Source: DASSQJ01 sp963773655 (GTDB taxonomy: Bacteria > Actinomycetota > Actinomycetes > Actinomycetales > Dermatophilaceae). Taken from it: a stretch of DNA of 64,000 nucleotides. Under the pieces are notes generated by a model that was not told the DNA's origin, made no database searches, and saw only the letters and a list, made by a program, of their open reading frames with translations. Positions within the stretch are counted from its first letter, which is position 1. The number at the start of each line of letters is the position of its first letter. Position numbers and translations under genes: made by a program. Where the stretch lies: contig CAVZBX010000001.1 in the NCBI GenBank assembly GCA_963773655.1, positions 1,116,001-1,180,000 on the forward strand. Reading direction: 5' to 3'. Positions 1 through 7,637 of the stretch are shown here, one piece after another.

Positions 1-500
1 GCACGCCCAGCGCCCTGACGCTGCTGGCCGGTCGCCCCCGGCTCGTCGTCACCCGGACGATGAGCAAGGCCTTCGCCCTCGCCGGCGGTCGCCTGGGCTA
101 CCTCGCCGCCGACCCCGCGCTCGTCGACGCCCTGCGTCTGGTCCGGATGCCGTACCACCTCTCCACGACGACGCAGGCCGTCGCGCTCGCCGCGCTCGCC
201 CACGCCGACCTCATGCTCGAGACCGTCGGCGTCGTCAAGGACCAGCGCGACCGCATCGTCGACGCGCTGACCCGGATGGGGTTCGAGCCGGTGCCGAGCG
301 ACGCCAACTTCGTCCTCTTCGGGCACCTCGACGACGCCCACGCGACCTGGCAGGCACTGCTCGATCGCGGAGTCCTCGTCCGTGACGTCGGCATCCCCCA
401 CTATCTTCGTGTCACGGCGGGCACGCCGGAGGAGACCACGGCCTTCCTCGACGCGCTCGCGGACCTCGCCCCGACCCATCGCGCAGGAGCACGCCCGTGA
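1..500 (+). CDS. hisC: Histidinol-phosphate aminotransferase, 3' part only
   Basis: PLP-dependent transaminase of histidine biosynthesis that converts imidazole acetol phosphate to histidinol phosphate in the cytosol. The window opens inside the gene; reading from base 3 gives the stretch RTMSKAFALAG, which carries the Schiff-base lysine of class I/II aminotransferases, followed by the C-terminal small domain with the expected PSDANFVLF segment. About 165 C-terminal residues are present. The TGA stop overlaps the GTG start of hisB by three bases, so the two are translationally coupled. An ATG at base 60 is an internal methionine, not the start. Product identity rests on the lysine motif plus the hisB-hisH-priA neighbours. 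Confidence 0.93.
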   Translation, partial: TPSALTLLAGRPRLVVTRTMSKAFALAGGRLGYLAADPALVDALRLVRMPYHLSTTTQAVALAALAHADLMLETVGVVKDQRDRIVDALTRMGFEPVPSDANFVLFGHLDDAHATWQALLDRGVLVRDVGIPHYLRVTAGTPEETTAFLDALADLAPTHRAGARP

Positions 501-1111
501 GCAGCGCCGAGACCCACCGCACCGCCACGGTGCGCCGGGCCACGTCCGAGAGCAGCGTCGAGGTCACGGTCGACCTCGACGGCACCGGGCGCGGCGAGGT
601 GAGCACGGGCGTGCCGTTCTACGACCACATGCTGCTCTCGCTCGCCAAGCACTCGCTCGTCGACCTCACCGTGCGCGCCGAGGGCGACACCCACGTCGAC
701 GCCCACCACACCGTCGAGGACGTCGCCATCGTGCTCGGGCAGGCGGTCCGGGAGGCGCTGGGCGACAAGAGCGGCATCGCCCGCTTCGGCGACGCCACCG
801 TCCCGCTCGACGAGGCGCTGGTCCAGGCCGTCGTCGACGTCGCGGGCCGGCCCTACGTGGTCCACACCGGCGAGCCCGCCGGGCAGGAGTACGTCGTCAT
901 CGGCGGGCACTACGTCGGCTCCCTCACCCGGCACGTCCTGGAGTCCTTCGCCCACCACGCCCAGGTGGCGCTGCACGTGCGGGTGCTGTCCGGGCGCGAC
1001 CCCCACCACGTCGTCGAGGCCCAGTTCAAGGCCCTCGCCCGGGCCCTGCGGGCCGCGGTCGCCCGCGACCCGCGGGTCGAGGGTGTCCCGAGCGCCAAGG
1101 GCACGCTGTAG
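497..1111 (+). CDS. hisB: Imidazoleglycerol-phosphate dehydratase
   Basis: Manganese enzyme of the sixth step of histidine biosynthesis, dehydrating imidazole glycerol phosphate to imidazole acetol phosphate. The 204-residue protein has the usual length of stand-alone HisB and shows the paired metal-binding histidine motifs, DHMLLSLAKH near residues 38-47 and DAHHTVEDVA near residues 74-83, repeated in the second half as HHVVEAQFKALARALR, as expected of the tandem-repeat fold. The GTG start overlaps the hisC stop. The stop is TAG, and the next gene begins three bases later. Confidence 0.97.
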   Translation: MSSAETHRTATVRRATSESSVEVTVDLDGTGRGEVSTGVPFYDHMLLSLAKHSLVDLTVRAEGDTHVDAHHTVEDVAIVLGQAVREALGDKSGIARFGDATVPLDEALVQAVVDVAGRPYVVHTGEPAGQEYVVIGGHYVGSLTRHVLESFAHHAQVALHVRVLSGRDPHHVVEAQFKALARALRAAVARDPRVEGVPSAKGTL

Positions 1112-1114
1112 GCC

Positions 1115-1795
1115 GTGGCTGCCCAGGCACCCACCGGCACCGGGCACGGCGTGCTGCTCGTGCACGGACCGCACGGCGCGGTCTCGCGCTGGCTGCGCAA
1201 GGGCCTGGTCTCGGCCACCCTCGCCCGCTTCGGCGAGTGGACGGCCGTCACCCTCGCCGAGGAGCGGGCCCGCAGCGCCGCGCCCTACGACATCGGCCTC
1301 GAGGTGATGGTCTCCCGGCCGGCACCCCGCCGGGTGCGGCCGGTGATCGCGCTGCTCGACGTGCGCGGCCGCGCCGTCGTGTCGGTGCAGAGCGGCGGGC
1401 TGCGGCGACACCAGCACTGGCTCGTCTGGGAGCCGGGCCGCGGCGTCGTCGACACGCCGTCGCTGCCGCGGCTGCGGGTGGGCACGCTGCTGTCCGCCGC
1501 CCGGGCCTCCGGTCCGGTGCGCGCCGAGGAGCTCGGCGCGGTGCTGTCCGCCACCCGGGGGACCCCCGTCGACCTGCTCGTCACGGTGCTGGGCCTGCTG
1601 GGGCTGCCGGGGCGCGAGCTGCTCCTCGACGGTGACTGCGAGGGGGCCACCGACGTCCAGCCGTCGTTCCGCTCGGTGGCCGCCTTCGACCGGCTCGTCG
1701 CCGACGAGGTCGACCACCGCGAGCAGTGGAGCGCCGCGTGGGGCGGCCGGCCGCCGGGGTCCGAGGGGCCCGGGTCGGGGCAGGGGCGCTCGTGA
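1115..1795 (+). CDS. Protein of unknown function inside the histidine operon
   Basis: I do not recognise a family. The 226-residue product starts at GTG three bases after hisB and its TGA overlaps the GTG of hisH, so it is certainly translated with the operon. It has no signal peptide and no clear membrane helix, a run of beta-strand-like segments (GVLLVHGP, DIGLEVMVSRP, RPVIALLDVRGRAVVSVQSGG), a hydrophobic stretch LLVTVLGLLGLPG near residue 155, and a Gly/Pro-rich tail. Codon use resembles its neighbours, which argues against recent transfer. The position between hisB and hisH suggests a link to histidine synthesis or its control, but no catalytic motif supports a specific role. Confidence 0.8.
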   Translation: MAAQAPTGTGHGVLLVHGPHGAVSRWLRKGLVSATLARFGEWTAVTLAEERARSAAPYDIGLEVMVSRPAPRRVRPVIALLDVRGRAVVSVQSGGLRRHQHWLVWEPGRGVVDTPSLPRLRVGTLLSAARASGPVRAEELGAVLSATRGTPVDLLVTVLGLLGLPGRELLLDGDCEGATDVQPSFRSVAAFDRLVADEVDHREQWSAAWGGRPPGSEGPGSGQGRS

Positions 1796-2433
1796 GCCGC
1801 GAGGTCGTCGTGCTCGACTACGGCAGCGGCAACGTCCGCTCCGCCGTGCGCGCGCTCGAGCACGTGGGGGCCACGGTGCGGCTCACCGCCGACCGCGCGG
1901 CCGCCCTCGGCGCCGTGGGGCTGTTCGTGCCGGGGGTCGGCAACTTCCACGCCTGCATGGCCGGGCTCGCCGCCGCCGACGGGCCGTACCTCATCGACCA
2001 CCGACTGGCCGGCGGCCGGCCGGTGCTCGGCGTCTGCGTCGGGATGCAGGTGATGTTCGAGGGGTCCACCGAGCCGAGCGCGGCGCCGGTGGCCGGCGTG
2101 GGGGAGTGGCCGGGCACGGTGTCGCGGCTCGAGGCCCCCGTGGTGCCCCACATGGGGTGGTCCACCGTGGAGGTGCCGGTCGGCAGCACCCTGTTCGCGG
2201 GGGTGGAGCGGGAGCGGTTCTACTTCGTGCACTCCTACGCCGCCCACACCTGGGACCTGCCGCCGAACGACGGCCCGATGGCCGCCGTCGACCCGCTCGT
2301 CACGTGGTCCTCCCACGGTGAGCGGTTCGTCGCCGCCGTCGAGAACGGCCCGCTCACCGCCACCCAGTTCCACCCCGAGAAGTCCGGCGAGGCCGGGCTC
2401 GTCCTCCTCGAGAACTGGGTCCGCTCCCTCTGA
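1792..2433 (+). CDS. hisH: Imidazole glycerol phosphate synthase, glutamine amidotransferase subunit
   Basis: Supplies ammonia from glutamine to HisF for closure of the imidazole ring, at the branch point of histidine and purine synthesis. The 213-residue protein begins VVVLDYGSGNVRS, has the class I amidotransferase nucleophile elbow GVCVGMQVMFEGS with Cys82, and ends with the His/Glu pair in TQFHPEKSGEAG. I chose the GTG that overlaps the preceding TGA; an upstream ATG in frame at 1726 would add 22 residues with no counterpart in the family. The partner hisF is not in this window. Confidence 0.96.
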   Translation: MSREVVVLDYGSGNVRSAVRALEHVGATVRLTADRAAALGAVGLFVPGVGNFHACMAGLAAADGPYLIDHRLAGGRPVLGVCVGMQVMFEGSTEPSAAPVAGVGEWPGTVSRLEAPVVPHMGWSTVEVPVGSTLFAGVERERFYFVHSYAAHTWDLPPNDGPMAAVDPLVTWSSHGERFVAAVENGPLTATQFHPEKSGEAGLVLLENWVRSL

Positions 2434-2443
2434 CCCGCCCGCG

Positions 2444-2453
2444 GCCACGTGGC
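2444..2453. promoter_or_regulatory. Perfect palindrome GCCACGTGGC upstream of priA
   Basis: A 10-bp perfect palindrome lies in the 92-bp gap between hisH and priA. The same ten bases occur upstream of tyrS and of steA. A weak -10 (CAGACT, 2487-2492) follows further down. A binding site for an unidentified regulator is an inference from the repeated intergenic placement. Confidence 0.35.
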
Positions 2454-2525
2454 GGACCCGGTCGCGGCGCCCCGCCGTCGGCTCGGCAGACTGGAGCCTG
2501 CACCGAACCCCTCCGGAGGACCCCC

Positions 2526-3275
2526 GTGACCCAGCACGCCAGCGAGCACCCCCGCCTCGAGCTGCTCCCCGCCGTCGACGTCGTCGACGGCCGCGCCGTC
2601 CAGCTCGTCCAGGGCGTCGCGGGCACCGGCGGGGAGTTCGGCGACCCGCTCGAGGCGGCCCTGCGCTGGCAGGAGCAGGGGGCCGAGTGGCTCCACCTCG
2701 TCGACCTCGACGCCGCCTTCGGGCGCGGCTCCAACGCGGCGCTCCTCGCCGACATCGTCGCGCGGCTCGACATCGGCGTCGAGATGAGTGGGGGCATCCG
2801 CGACGAGGAGAGCCTCACCCGGGCACTGGGCACCGGGTGCCGCCGGGTCAACGTCGGCACCGCGGCCCTCGAGGACCCCGCCTGGACCGCGCGCGCCATC
2901 GCCGAGCACGGCGACCGGGTGGCGGTCGGGCTCGACGTGCGCGGCACCACCCTCGCCGCCCGCGGCTGGACCCGCGAGGGCGGCGACCTCTGGGAGACCC
3001 TGGCCCGGCTCGATGCCGAGGGCTGCGCCCGCTACGTCGTCACCGACGTCGCCCGGGACGGGATGATGTCGGGCCCCAACCTCGCGCTGCTCCGGGAGGT
3101 GTGCGCCCGCACCGACCGACCGGTCGTCGCCTCGGGCGGCATCTCGACGCTCGACGACGTCGCGGCCGTGCGGACGCTCACGGGGGAGGGCGTCGAGGGC
3201 GCCATCGTCGGCTCCGCCCTCTACCGCGGGGCGTTCACGCTTCCGGAGGCGCTCGACGTGGCGGGACACCCGTGA
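2526..3275 (+). CDS. priA: Bifunctional HisA/TrpF isomerase PriA
   Basis: A (beta/alpha)8 barrel that isomerises ProFAR for histidine synthesis; in actinobacteria the same enzyme usually also isomerises phosphoribosyl anthranilate for tryptophan synthesis. The 249 residues include the N-terminal catalytic Asp in LLPAVDVVDG (Asp18), the second catalytic Asp in VVTDVARDG (Asp174), and the two phosphate-binding glycine segments VEMSGGIR and VVASGGIS. The GTG start is preceded by CCGGAGGA, a good ribosome site. Dual function is inferred from lineage; I cannot demonstrate substrate range from sequence. The last bases overlap the next GTG. Confidence 0.93.
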   Translation: MTQHASEHPRLELLPAVDVVDGRAVQLVQGVAGTGGEFGDPLEAALRWQEQGAEWLHLVDLDAAFGRGSNAALLADIVARLDIGVEMSGGIRDEESLTRALGTGCRRVNVGTAALEDPAWTARAIAEHGDRVAVGLDVRGTTLAARGWTREGGDLWETLARLDAEGCARYVVTDVARDGMMSGPNLALLREVCARTDRPVVASGGISTLDDVAAVRTLTGEGVEGAIVGSALYRGAFTLPEALDVAGHP

Positions 3276-3997
3276 CCTCCCCCTCCGACTCGGCCGGCAC
3301 CCCCTGGCAGGCCCGTGAGCTGTCGCCGAGCGGGTTCGAGGCCGACGACGGCGCCGCCTCCCCGGAGCTCCTCGCCGCCCTCGCGTCGGCCCCCGACGAC
3401 GCCGCGCTGATGGCGGCGGTGAGCGCCGCCCGGTTCCTCGTGCCCGTCGTGGCGGCCCCCACCGAGGTCGACACGAGCGGTGCCCACACCGTGGAGACCT
3501 CGGTCGACATGGCCGCGGTCACCCTCGTGGCCCCCGACGGGCGCCGCGCCCTGCCGGTCTTCTCCGGCCTCGCCGCCCTCCGGGCCTGGGACCCGGAGGC
3601 CAGGCCGGTGCCGGTGAGCCCGGCCCGTGCCGGCCAGGCGGCCGTCTCCGAGGGGTGCGACGTGGTCGTCGTCGACGTCGCCGGGCCCGCCACCCGGGTG
3701 CTGCGCTCGTCGATGGTGTGGGCGCTCGCCCAGGACCGCACCTGGCTGCCGGCCCACGAGGACCCCTTCGTCCACCGCTCCGTCGGGTCGGCGGTCGCAC
3801 CCGAGGCCGACGTCGAGACGCACGCGGTGGAGGAGGGGGACCCGCCGGGCGAGGGGGTGCTGCGGGTCGTCCTGCGGCTGCGGCCCGGCCTGGACGCGGG
3901 CGGCGTGCGGGAGGTCGCGACGAGGATCGGCGAGCGGCTGGCCACGGACGGCGAGCTGCGGGCCCGCGTCGACGGCATCGCCTTCAAGGTGGTCTGA
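3272..3997 (+). CDS. SseB-family protein
   Basis: 241-residue cytosolic protein with an SseB-like N-terminal domain: FLVPVVAAPTE, VTLVAPDGRRALPVFSGLAALRAW and a following Val/Asp-rich strand are the usual conserved segments. Family members in actinobacteria sit between priA and infC and have no settled biochemical role. The GTG start overlaps the priA stop by four bases, so it is the last gene of the histidine transcription unit before the infC promoter. The same frame is open far upstream (to 2318), but that part is a shadow of priA. Confidence 0.85.
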   Translation: MTSPSDSAGTPWQARELSPSGFEADDGAASPELLAALASAPDDAALMAAVSAARFLVPVVAAPTEVDTSGAHTVETSVDMAAVTLVAPDGRRALPVFSGLAALRAWDPEARPVPVSPARAGQAAVSEGCDVVVVDVAGPATRVLRSSMVWALAQDRTWLPAHEDPFVHRSVGSAVAPEADVETHAVEEGDPPGEGVLRVVLRLRPGLDAGGVREVATRIGERLATDGELRARVDGIAFKVV

Positions 3998-4023
3998 CCG
4001 GCGCGGACCTGCACCCCAGGCGA

Positions 4024-4053
4024 TTTCCGGGGAGGGCGGCGCGCTGGTAGCCT
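4024..4053 (+). promoter_or_regulatory. Promoter of the infC-rpmI-rplT operon
   Basis: A TAGCCT -10 box at 4048-4053 lies 18 bp behind a weak -35 (TTTCCG). It would start a transcript near 4060 with a leader of about 240 nt. The leader opens with a perfect 8-bp hairpin (CCGCCCTC at 4068-4075 pairing GAGGGCGG at 4083-4090). Box quality is fair on the -10 and poor on the -35. Confidence 0.5.
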
Positions 4054-4220
4054 TGTGCGTTGACCGGCCGCCCTCGACCGATGAGGGCGGTGTGCAAGAG
4101 AAGCCCCGCTTCCACCCGCGTCGACCAGCCGGTCGCCGGGTCCCCGGTCCGCGACGAGTCGTCGTGTGCCACCCCGCAGGGGCCGGCCGCGGCATCCCGT
4201 CACGGCCCGGGACGGACGTC

Positions 4221-4261
4221 AGGCTCCTCGTGCACACGGCACGGGGAGCCTTTCTCGTGCC
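4221..4261 (+). promoter_or_regulatory. Attenuator-like leader structure before infC
   Basis: AGGCTCCTCGTGC (4221-4233) pairs with GCACGGGGAGCCT (4239-4251) as a 13-bp stem with one U-G pair and a five-base loop, followed by TTTCTC. This resembles an intrinsic terminator with a weak U tract. A competing pairing, GGCAC (4238-4242) with GTGCC (4257-4261) plus GAG/CTC, would break it. The ribosome site and AUC start of infC come about 25 nt later. Attenuation, perhaps by L20 as in Firmicutes, is inferred; only the pairings are seen. Confidence 0.5.
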
Positions 4262-4298
4262 ACGGTCGTGACGGATCCACGTGACGAAGGAGAAGCAC

Positions 4299-4931
4299 AT
4301 CAGCGAGCCACGCATCAACGACCGCATCCGGGTTCCCGAGGTGCGGTTGGTCGGGCCGAACGGTGAGCAGGTCGGCATCGTCCGCGTCGAGGACGCGCTC
4401 CGCCTCGCGGCAGAGGCGGACCTCGACCTCGTCGAGGTCGCACCGATGGCCAAACCCCCGGTCGCCAAGCTCATGGACTACGGCAAGTACAAGTACGAAG
4501 CCGCCATGAAGGCCCGAGAGGCACGCAAGAACCAGGTCAACACGGTCATCAAGGAGATCAAGCTCCGCCCGAAGATCGACCCGCACGACTACGGCACGAA
4601 GAAGGGCCACGTCGTCCGGTTCCTGGGCGGGGGGGACAAGGTCAAGGTGACGATCATGTTCCGCGGCCGCGAGCAGTCCCGTCCCGAGCTCGGGTTCCGC
4701 CTGCTCCAGCGCCTGGCGGAGGACGTCGCCGAGCTCGGCACCGTCGAGTCCCAGCCGAAGCAGGACGGCCGCAACATGGTCATGGTCCTCGCGCCGACGA
4801 AGAAGAAGGCGCAGGCGATGGCCGAGCAGAAGGCCGAGCGCCGCCGCCGGGACGAGGCCGCCCACGCCGGGAGCGGCTCGGGTGACGCGCCCGAGCCCAC
4901 CGAGGCCGCGGGCCCGGCCGACGCGGGCTGA
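4299..4931 (+). CDS. infC: Translation initiation factor IF-3 (probable AUC start)
   Basis: IF-3 binds the 30S subunit, prevents early 50S joining and rejects non-canonical starts. The product shows the N-domain (SEPRINDRIRVPEVRLVGPNG), the linker with KLMDYGKYKYE, and the C-domain ending at GRNMVMVLAP, plus an extended charged tail of about 40 residues. I start it at ATC 4299: AAGGAG ends six bases before it, and the protein then begins like Streptomyces IF-3. The in-frame GTG at 4281 has no ribosome site and would place that AAGGAG inside the gene. AUU/AUC starts are a known autoregulatory feature of infC. First gene of the infC-rpmI-rplT operon. Confidence 0.93.
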   Translation: MSEPRINDRIRVPEVRLVGPNGEQVGIVRVEDALRLAAEADLDLVEVAPMAKPPVAKLMDYGKYKYEAAMKAREARKNQVNTVIKEIKLRPKIDPHDYGTKKGHVVRFLGGGDKVKVTIMFRGREQSRPELGFRLLQRLAEDVAELGTVESQPKQDGRNMVMVLAPTKKKAQAMAEQKAERRRRDEAAHAGSGSGDAPEPTEAAGPADAG

Positions 4932-4979
4932 CCCCGCCCCACGACAGCACCCACAGGACAACCCAAGGAGACCGGCACG

Positions 4980-5174
4980 ATGCCGAAGAACAAGACGCAC
5001 AGCGGCGCCAAGAAGCGCTTCCGGGTCACGGGCTCGGGCAAGGTCATGCGCGAGCAGGCCGGCCACGTCCACAAGTTCCACGAGAAGACCCCGCAGAAGG
5101 CCCGCCGCCTGTCCAAGGACGTCGTCGTCTCGGCCGCGGACACCAAGAAGGTCAAGAGGCTGCTCGGCCGCTGA
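4980..5174 (+). CDS. rpmI: 50S ribosomal protein L35
   Basis: 64-residue, very basic ribosomal protein, the normal length for bL35, with the signature PKNKTHSGAKKRFRVTGSGK at the N-terminus. AAGGAG stands upstream of the ATG. It lies 48 bp after infC and 60 bp before rplT in the classic three-gene operon. Confidence 0.98.
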   Translation: MPKNKTHSGAKKRFRVTGSGKVMREQAGHVHKFHEKTPQKARRLSKDVVVSAADTKKVKRLLGR

Positions 5175-5234
5175 GCCGGGTCCTTCGAGAACTGACGCAC
5201 TTTCCAGCGACGCAACACAGCAAGGAGTACTCAC

Positions 5235-5612
5235 GTGGCACGCGTGAAGCGGGCGGTCAACGCCCAGAAGAAGCGCCGGGTCGTCCTCGAGCGCGCCAGC
5301 GGCTACCGCGGGCAGCGCTCGCGCCTGTACCGCAAGGCCAAGGAGCAGGTCCAGCACAGCCTCGGCTACAGCTACCGCGACCGCCGGGCGCGCAAGGGTG
5401 ACTTCCGCCGCCTGTGGATCCAGCGGATCAACGCCGCGGCCCGCGCGAACGGCATGACCTACAACCGGTTCATCCAGGGCCTGCGCGCCGCCGAGGTCGA
5501 GGTCGACCGCCGGATGCTCGCCGAGCTCGCCGTCAACGACGCCCCCGCGTTCGCGGCCCTCGTCGACATCGCCCGGGCCCACCAGCCGGCCGAGGCGAAG
5601 GTCTCCGCCTGA
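5235..5612 (+). CDS. rplT: 50S ribosomal protein L20
   Basis: 125-residue bL20, an early assembly protein that binds 23S rRNA. It has the long basic N-terminal extension (ARVKRAVNAQKKRRVVLERASGY begins it) and the globular C-terminal part with WIQRINAAAR and FIQGL. Starts at GTG behind AAGGAG. In some bacteria L20 also represses this operon by binding the infC leader; whether it does so here is untested. Confidence 0.98.
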   Translation: MARVKRAVNAQKKRRVVLERASGYRGQRSRLYRKAKEQVQHSLGYSYRDRRARKGDFRRLWIQRINAAARANGMTYNRFIQGLRAAEVEVDRRMLAELAVNDAPAFAALVDIARAHQPAEAKVSA

Positions 5613-5635
5613 CCGGGACCCCGGGTTCCACGCCG

Positions 5636-6463
5636 GTGCTCGCCAACCCCCGGGCCGACCGGGTGCGGGCGGTGCGGGCGCTGCAGAAGCGGTCGGTGCG
5701 CCAGCGCACCGGCCGCTTCGCCGTCGAGGGCCCCCAAGGGGTGCGCGAGGCCGTCCGGTACGCGCCGGACCGGGTCCGCGACGTGTACGTCACCGCGGAC
5801 GCCGCGGCGCGCTACGGCGCCGACCTCGTCGCGCCCGCCCGCGCGGCGCGGCTGTGGGTCCACGAGGTGACGGCGGAGGTCCTCGACGCGATGGCCGGTA
5901 CCGACGCCCCGCAGGGGGTCCTCGCGGTCGTCGAGGCCGAGGACGCCGCGGGGTCACCGCAGGGAGCGCTGGAGGCGCTGCTCACCACCGGCCCCCGGTT
6001 GCTCGTCCTGCTCGCCCACGTGCGCGACCCCGGCAACGCCGGCACCGTCATCCGGGCCGCGGACGCCGCCGGGGCCGACGCCGTCCTCGTCAGCGAGGCC
6101 TCCGTGGACGTCCACTCGCCGAAGGTGGTCCGCTCCACCGCGGGCTCGCTGTTCCACCTGCCGGTGCTCACCGGGCTCGGCATCGCCGACACCCTCGCGA
6201 CGCTGCGGCGCCGCGGCATCCGCTGCTACGCCACCGACGGGTCGGGGCAGACGCTCCTGCCGGACGCCGTCCTCGACGTGCCCCACTGCTGGGTCACCGG
6301 CAACGAGGCGTGGGGGCTGCCCGACGACGTGCGACAGGCCTGTGACGACGTCGTGCGCGTGCCGATCCACGGGAGGGCCGAGTCGCTCAACCTCGCGATG
6401 GCCGCGACCGTGTGCCTCTACGCCTCGGCGGGGCTGCGTGGAGCCGGCCCGCGTGCCCGGTAG
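5636..6463 (+). CDS. SpoU/TrmH-family RNA 2'-O-methyltransferase
   Basis: SAM-dependent 2'-O-methyltransferase with a trefoil-knot fold, probably acting on 23S rRNA. N-terminal substrate-binding domain (RTGRFAVEGPQGVREAV) covers about residues 15-100. The catalytic domain has the three SpoU motifs: HVRDPGNAGTVIRAADAAGAD, VTGNEAWGLPDD and PIHGRAESLNLAMAAT. The first start available after rplT is GTG 5636, giving 275 residues; it has no clear ribosome site, so coupling to rplT termination is likely. Placement between rplT and pheS is typical for actinobacteria. The TAG stop forms part of the next gene's -10 box. Confidence 0.88.
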   Translation: MLANPRADRVRAVRALQKRSVRQRTGRFAVEGPQGVREAVRYAPDRVRDVYVTADAAARYGADLVAPARAARLWVHEVTAEVLDAMAGTDAPQGVLAVVEAEDAAGSPQGALEALLTTGPRLLVLLAHVRDPGNAGTVIRAADAAGADAVLVSEASVDVHSPKVVRSTAGSLFHLPVLTGLGIADTLATLRRRGIRCYATDGSGQTLLPDAVLDVPHCWVTGNEAWGLPDDVRQACDDVVRVPIHGRAESLNLAMAATVCLYASAGLRGAGPRAR

Positions 6464-6466
6464 CCT
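6461..6466 (+). promoter_or_regulatory. -10 box of a leaderless histidine kinase gene, overlapping the upstream stop codon
   Basis: TAGCCT begins with the TAG stop of the methyltransferase and lies seven bases before ATG 6474. This TANNNT-N6-8-start spacing is typical of leaderless actinobacterial transcripts. No clear -35 is seen. Confidence 0.5.
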
Positions 6467-6473
6467 GCCGGGC

Positions 6474-7541
6474 ATGCCGCCTCGGTTCCGGGTCCCCGAC
6501 GACCTCGCGGCCCACGGCCTGGAGTTCATGCCCGACGGGCTCGTCGCCGCGGTCGGCCACGACGCCACGGTCCGGTTCATGAACTCCAGGGCCGAGCAGA
6601 TCACCGGCCTCGGCGCCGAGGACGTGCTCGGCCGCGACCTGCGCCACGCGATGCCGCTGCAGGACCTCGCCGGCGACTCCTGGTGGGAGCTCACCGACCC
6701 CTGGGGCGGGCTGCAGACCCGCACCGGCCACCGTGAACGGCTCCTCGTGCTCCCCAGCGGCCAGGAGGTGCTCGTCACCGCGAAGTACGTCCGCGGTGAG
6801 CGGGGCGGGCCGGTCCAGGCCGTCGTGCTCGGCCTGCGCGACGCCGAGGGCCGCCGCCGGGCGGAGGCCGAGAGCGCCGCCCTGCTCACGTCGGTGGCCC
6901 ACGAGCTGCGATCCCCCCTCACCGGGGTCAAGGGCTTCTCCTCCACCCTGCTGCGCAACTGGGAACGCTTCACCGACGACCAGAAGCGGCTCATGCTCGA
7001 GACCATCGAGGCCGACGCCGACCGGGTCACCCGGCTGATCACCGAGCTGCTCGACACCTCCCGGATCGGCGCCGGCAGGCTCACCGTGCACCCGCAGCCG
7101 GTGCCACCCCTGCCGCGCCTCGAGGCCCAGGTGGAGCGGCGGGTGGCTGCGGGCGCGGACCGCGAGCAGTTCGAGCTCTTCGTCGAGGACGGCATCGCGG
7201 CGGTCTGGGCCGACCCCGACCGGCTCGAGCAGGTGCTGACCAACCTCGTCGACAACGCGCTGCGCCACGGACGCGGTCGGGTGCGGCTGGAGGTCCGCCG
7301 CTCGACGTGGGACGGGCCGGCCGCGGTCGACGTCACGGTGAGCGACGACGGCGACGGGATCGCCCCGCAGCACCGCGAGCTCGTCTTCTCCCGCTTCTGG
7401 CAGGCCGGCGCCAAGCACGGCACCGGCCTGGGGCTCTACCTCGTGCGCGGGCTGGTCGAGGCGCACGGCGGGGAGGTGGTGGTCGAGGGCGCACCGTCCG
7501 GCGGCGCCTGCCTGCGGGCCACCTTCCCCGACGGGGACTGA
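6474..7541 (+). CDS. Soluble PAS-domain sensor histidine kinase (orphan)
   Basis: Cytosolic two-component kinase of 355 residues with no membrane segment. Order: PAS domain about 14-120 (MNSRAEQITGLGAEDVLG), HisKA dimerisation/phosphoacceptor helix with VAHELRSPLTGVKGF (His143), then HATPase with N box NLVDNALRHG, G1 DDGDGIA, F box FSRFW and G2 GTGLGLYL. All catalytic motifs are intact. No response regulator is encoded nearby, so the partner is unknown. Its own leaderless promoter separates it from the methyltransferase; the same kinase is often found just upstream of pheS in actinobacteria. Signal unknown. Confidence 0.9.
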   Translation: MPPRFRVPDDLAAHGLEFMPDGLVAAVGHDATVRFMNSRAEQITGLGAEDVLGRDLRHAMPLQDLAGDSWWELTDPWGGLQTRTGHRERLLVLPSGQEVLVTAKYVRGERGGPVQAVVLGLRDAEGRRRAEAESAALLTSVAHELRSPLTGVKGFSSTLLRNWERFTDDQKRLMLETIEADADRVTRLITELLDTSRIGAGRLTVHPQPVPPLPRLEAQVERRVAAGADREQFELFVEDGIAAVWADPDRLEQVLTNLVDNALRHGRGRVRLEVRRSTWDGPAAVDVTVSDDGDGIAPQHRELVFSRFWQAGAKHGTGLGLYLVRGLVEAHGGEVVVEGAPSGGACLRATFPDGD

Positions 7542-7589
7542 CCCTCGTCGCGGCCCCCGGCGCGGCCGGTTGCGAGTTCACGCTGTGAT

Positions 7590-7621
7590 CCCCCGCTCGG
7601 ATGGCGGGCGGCCCGCGGGGG
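7590..7621 (+). terminator. Stem-loop between the kinase and MFS genes
   Basis: CCCCCGC (7590-7596) pairs with GCGGGGG (7615-7621), with further internal GC pairing. No T tract follows, so it may slow or end kinase transcription only weakly. Just after it, CAGCAT (7625-7630) stands seven bases before the GTG of the next gene and may be its -10 box. Confidence 0.3.
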
Positions 7622-7637
7622 TGTCAGCATTGCCCCC

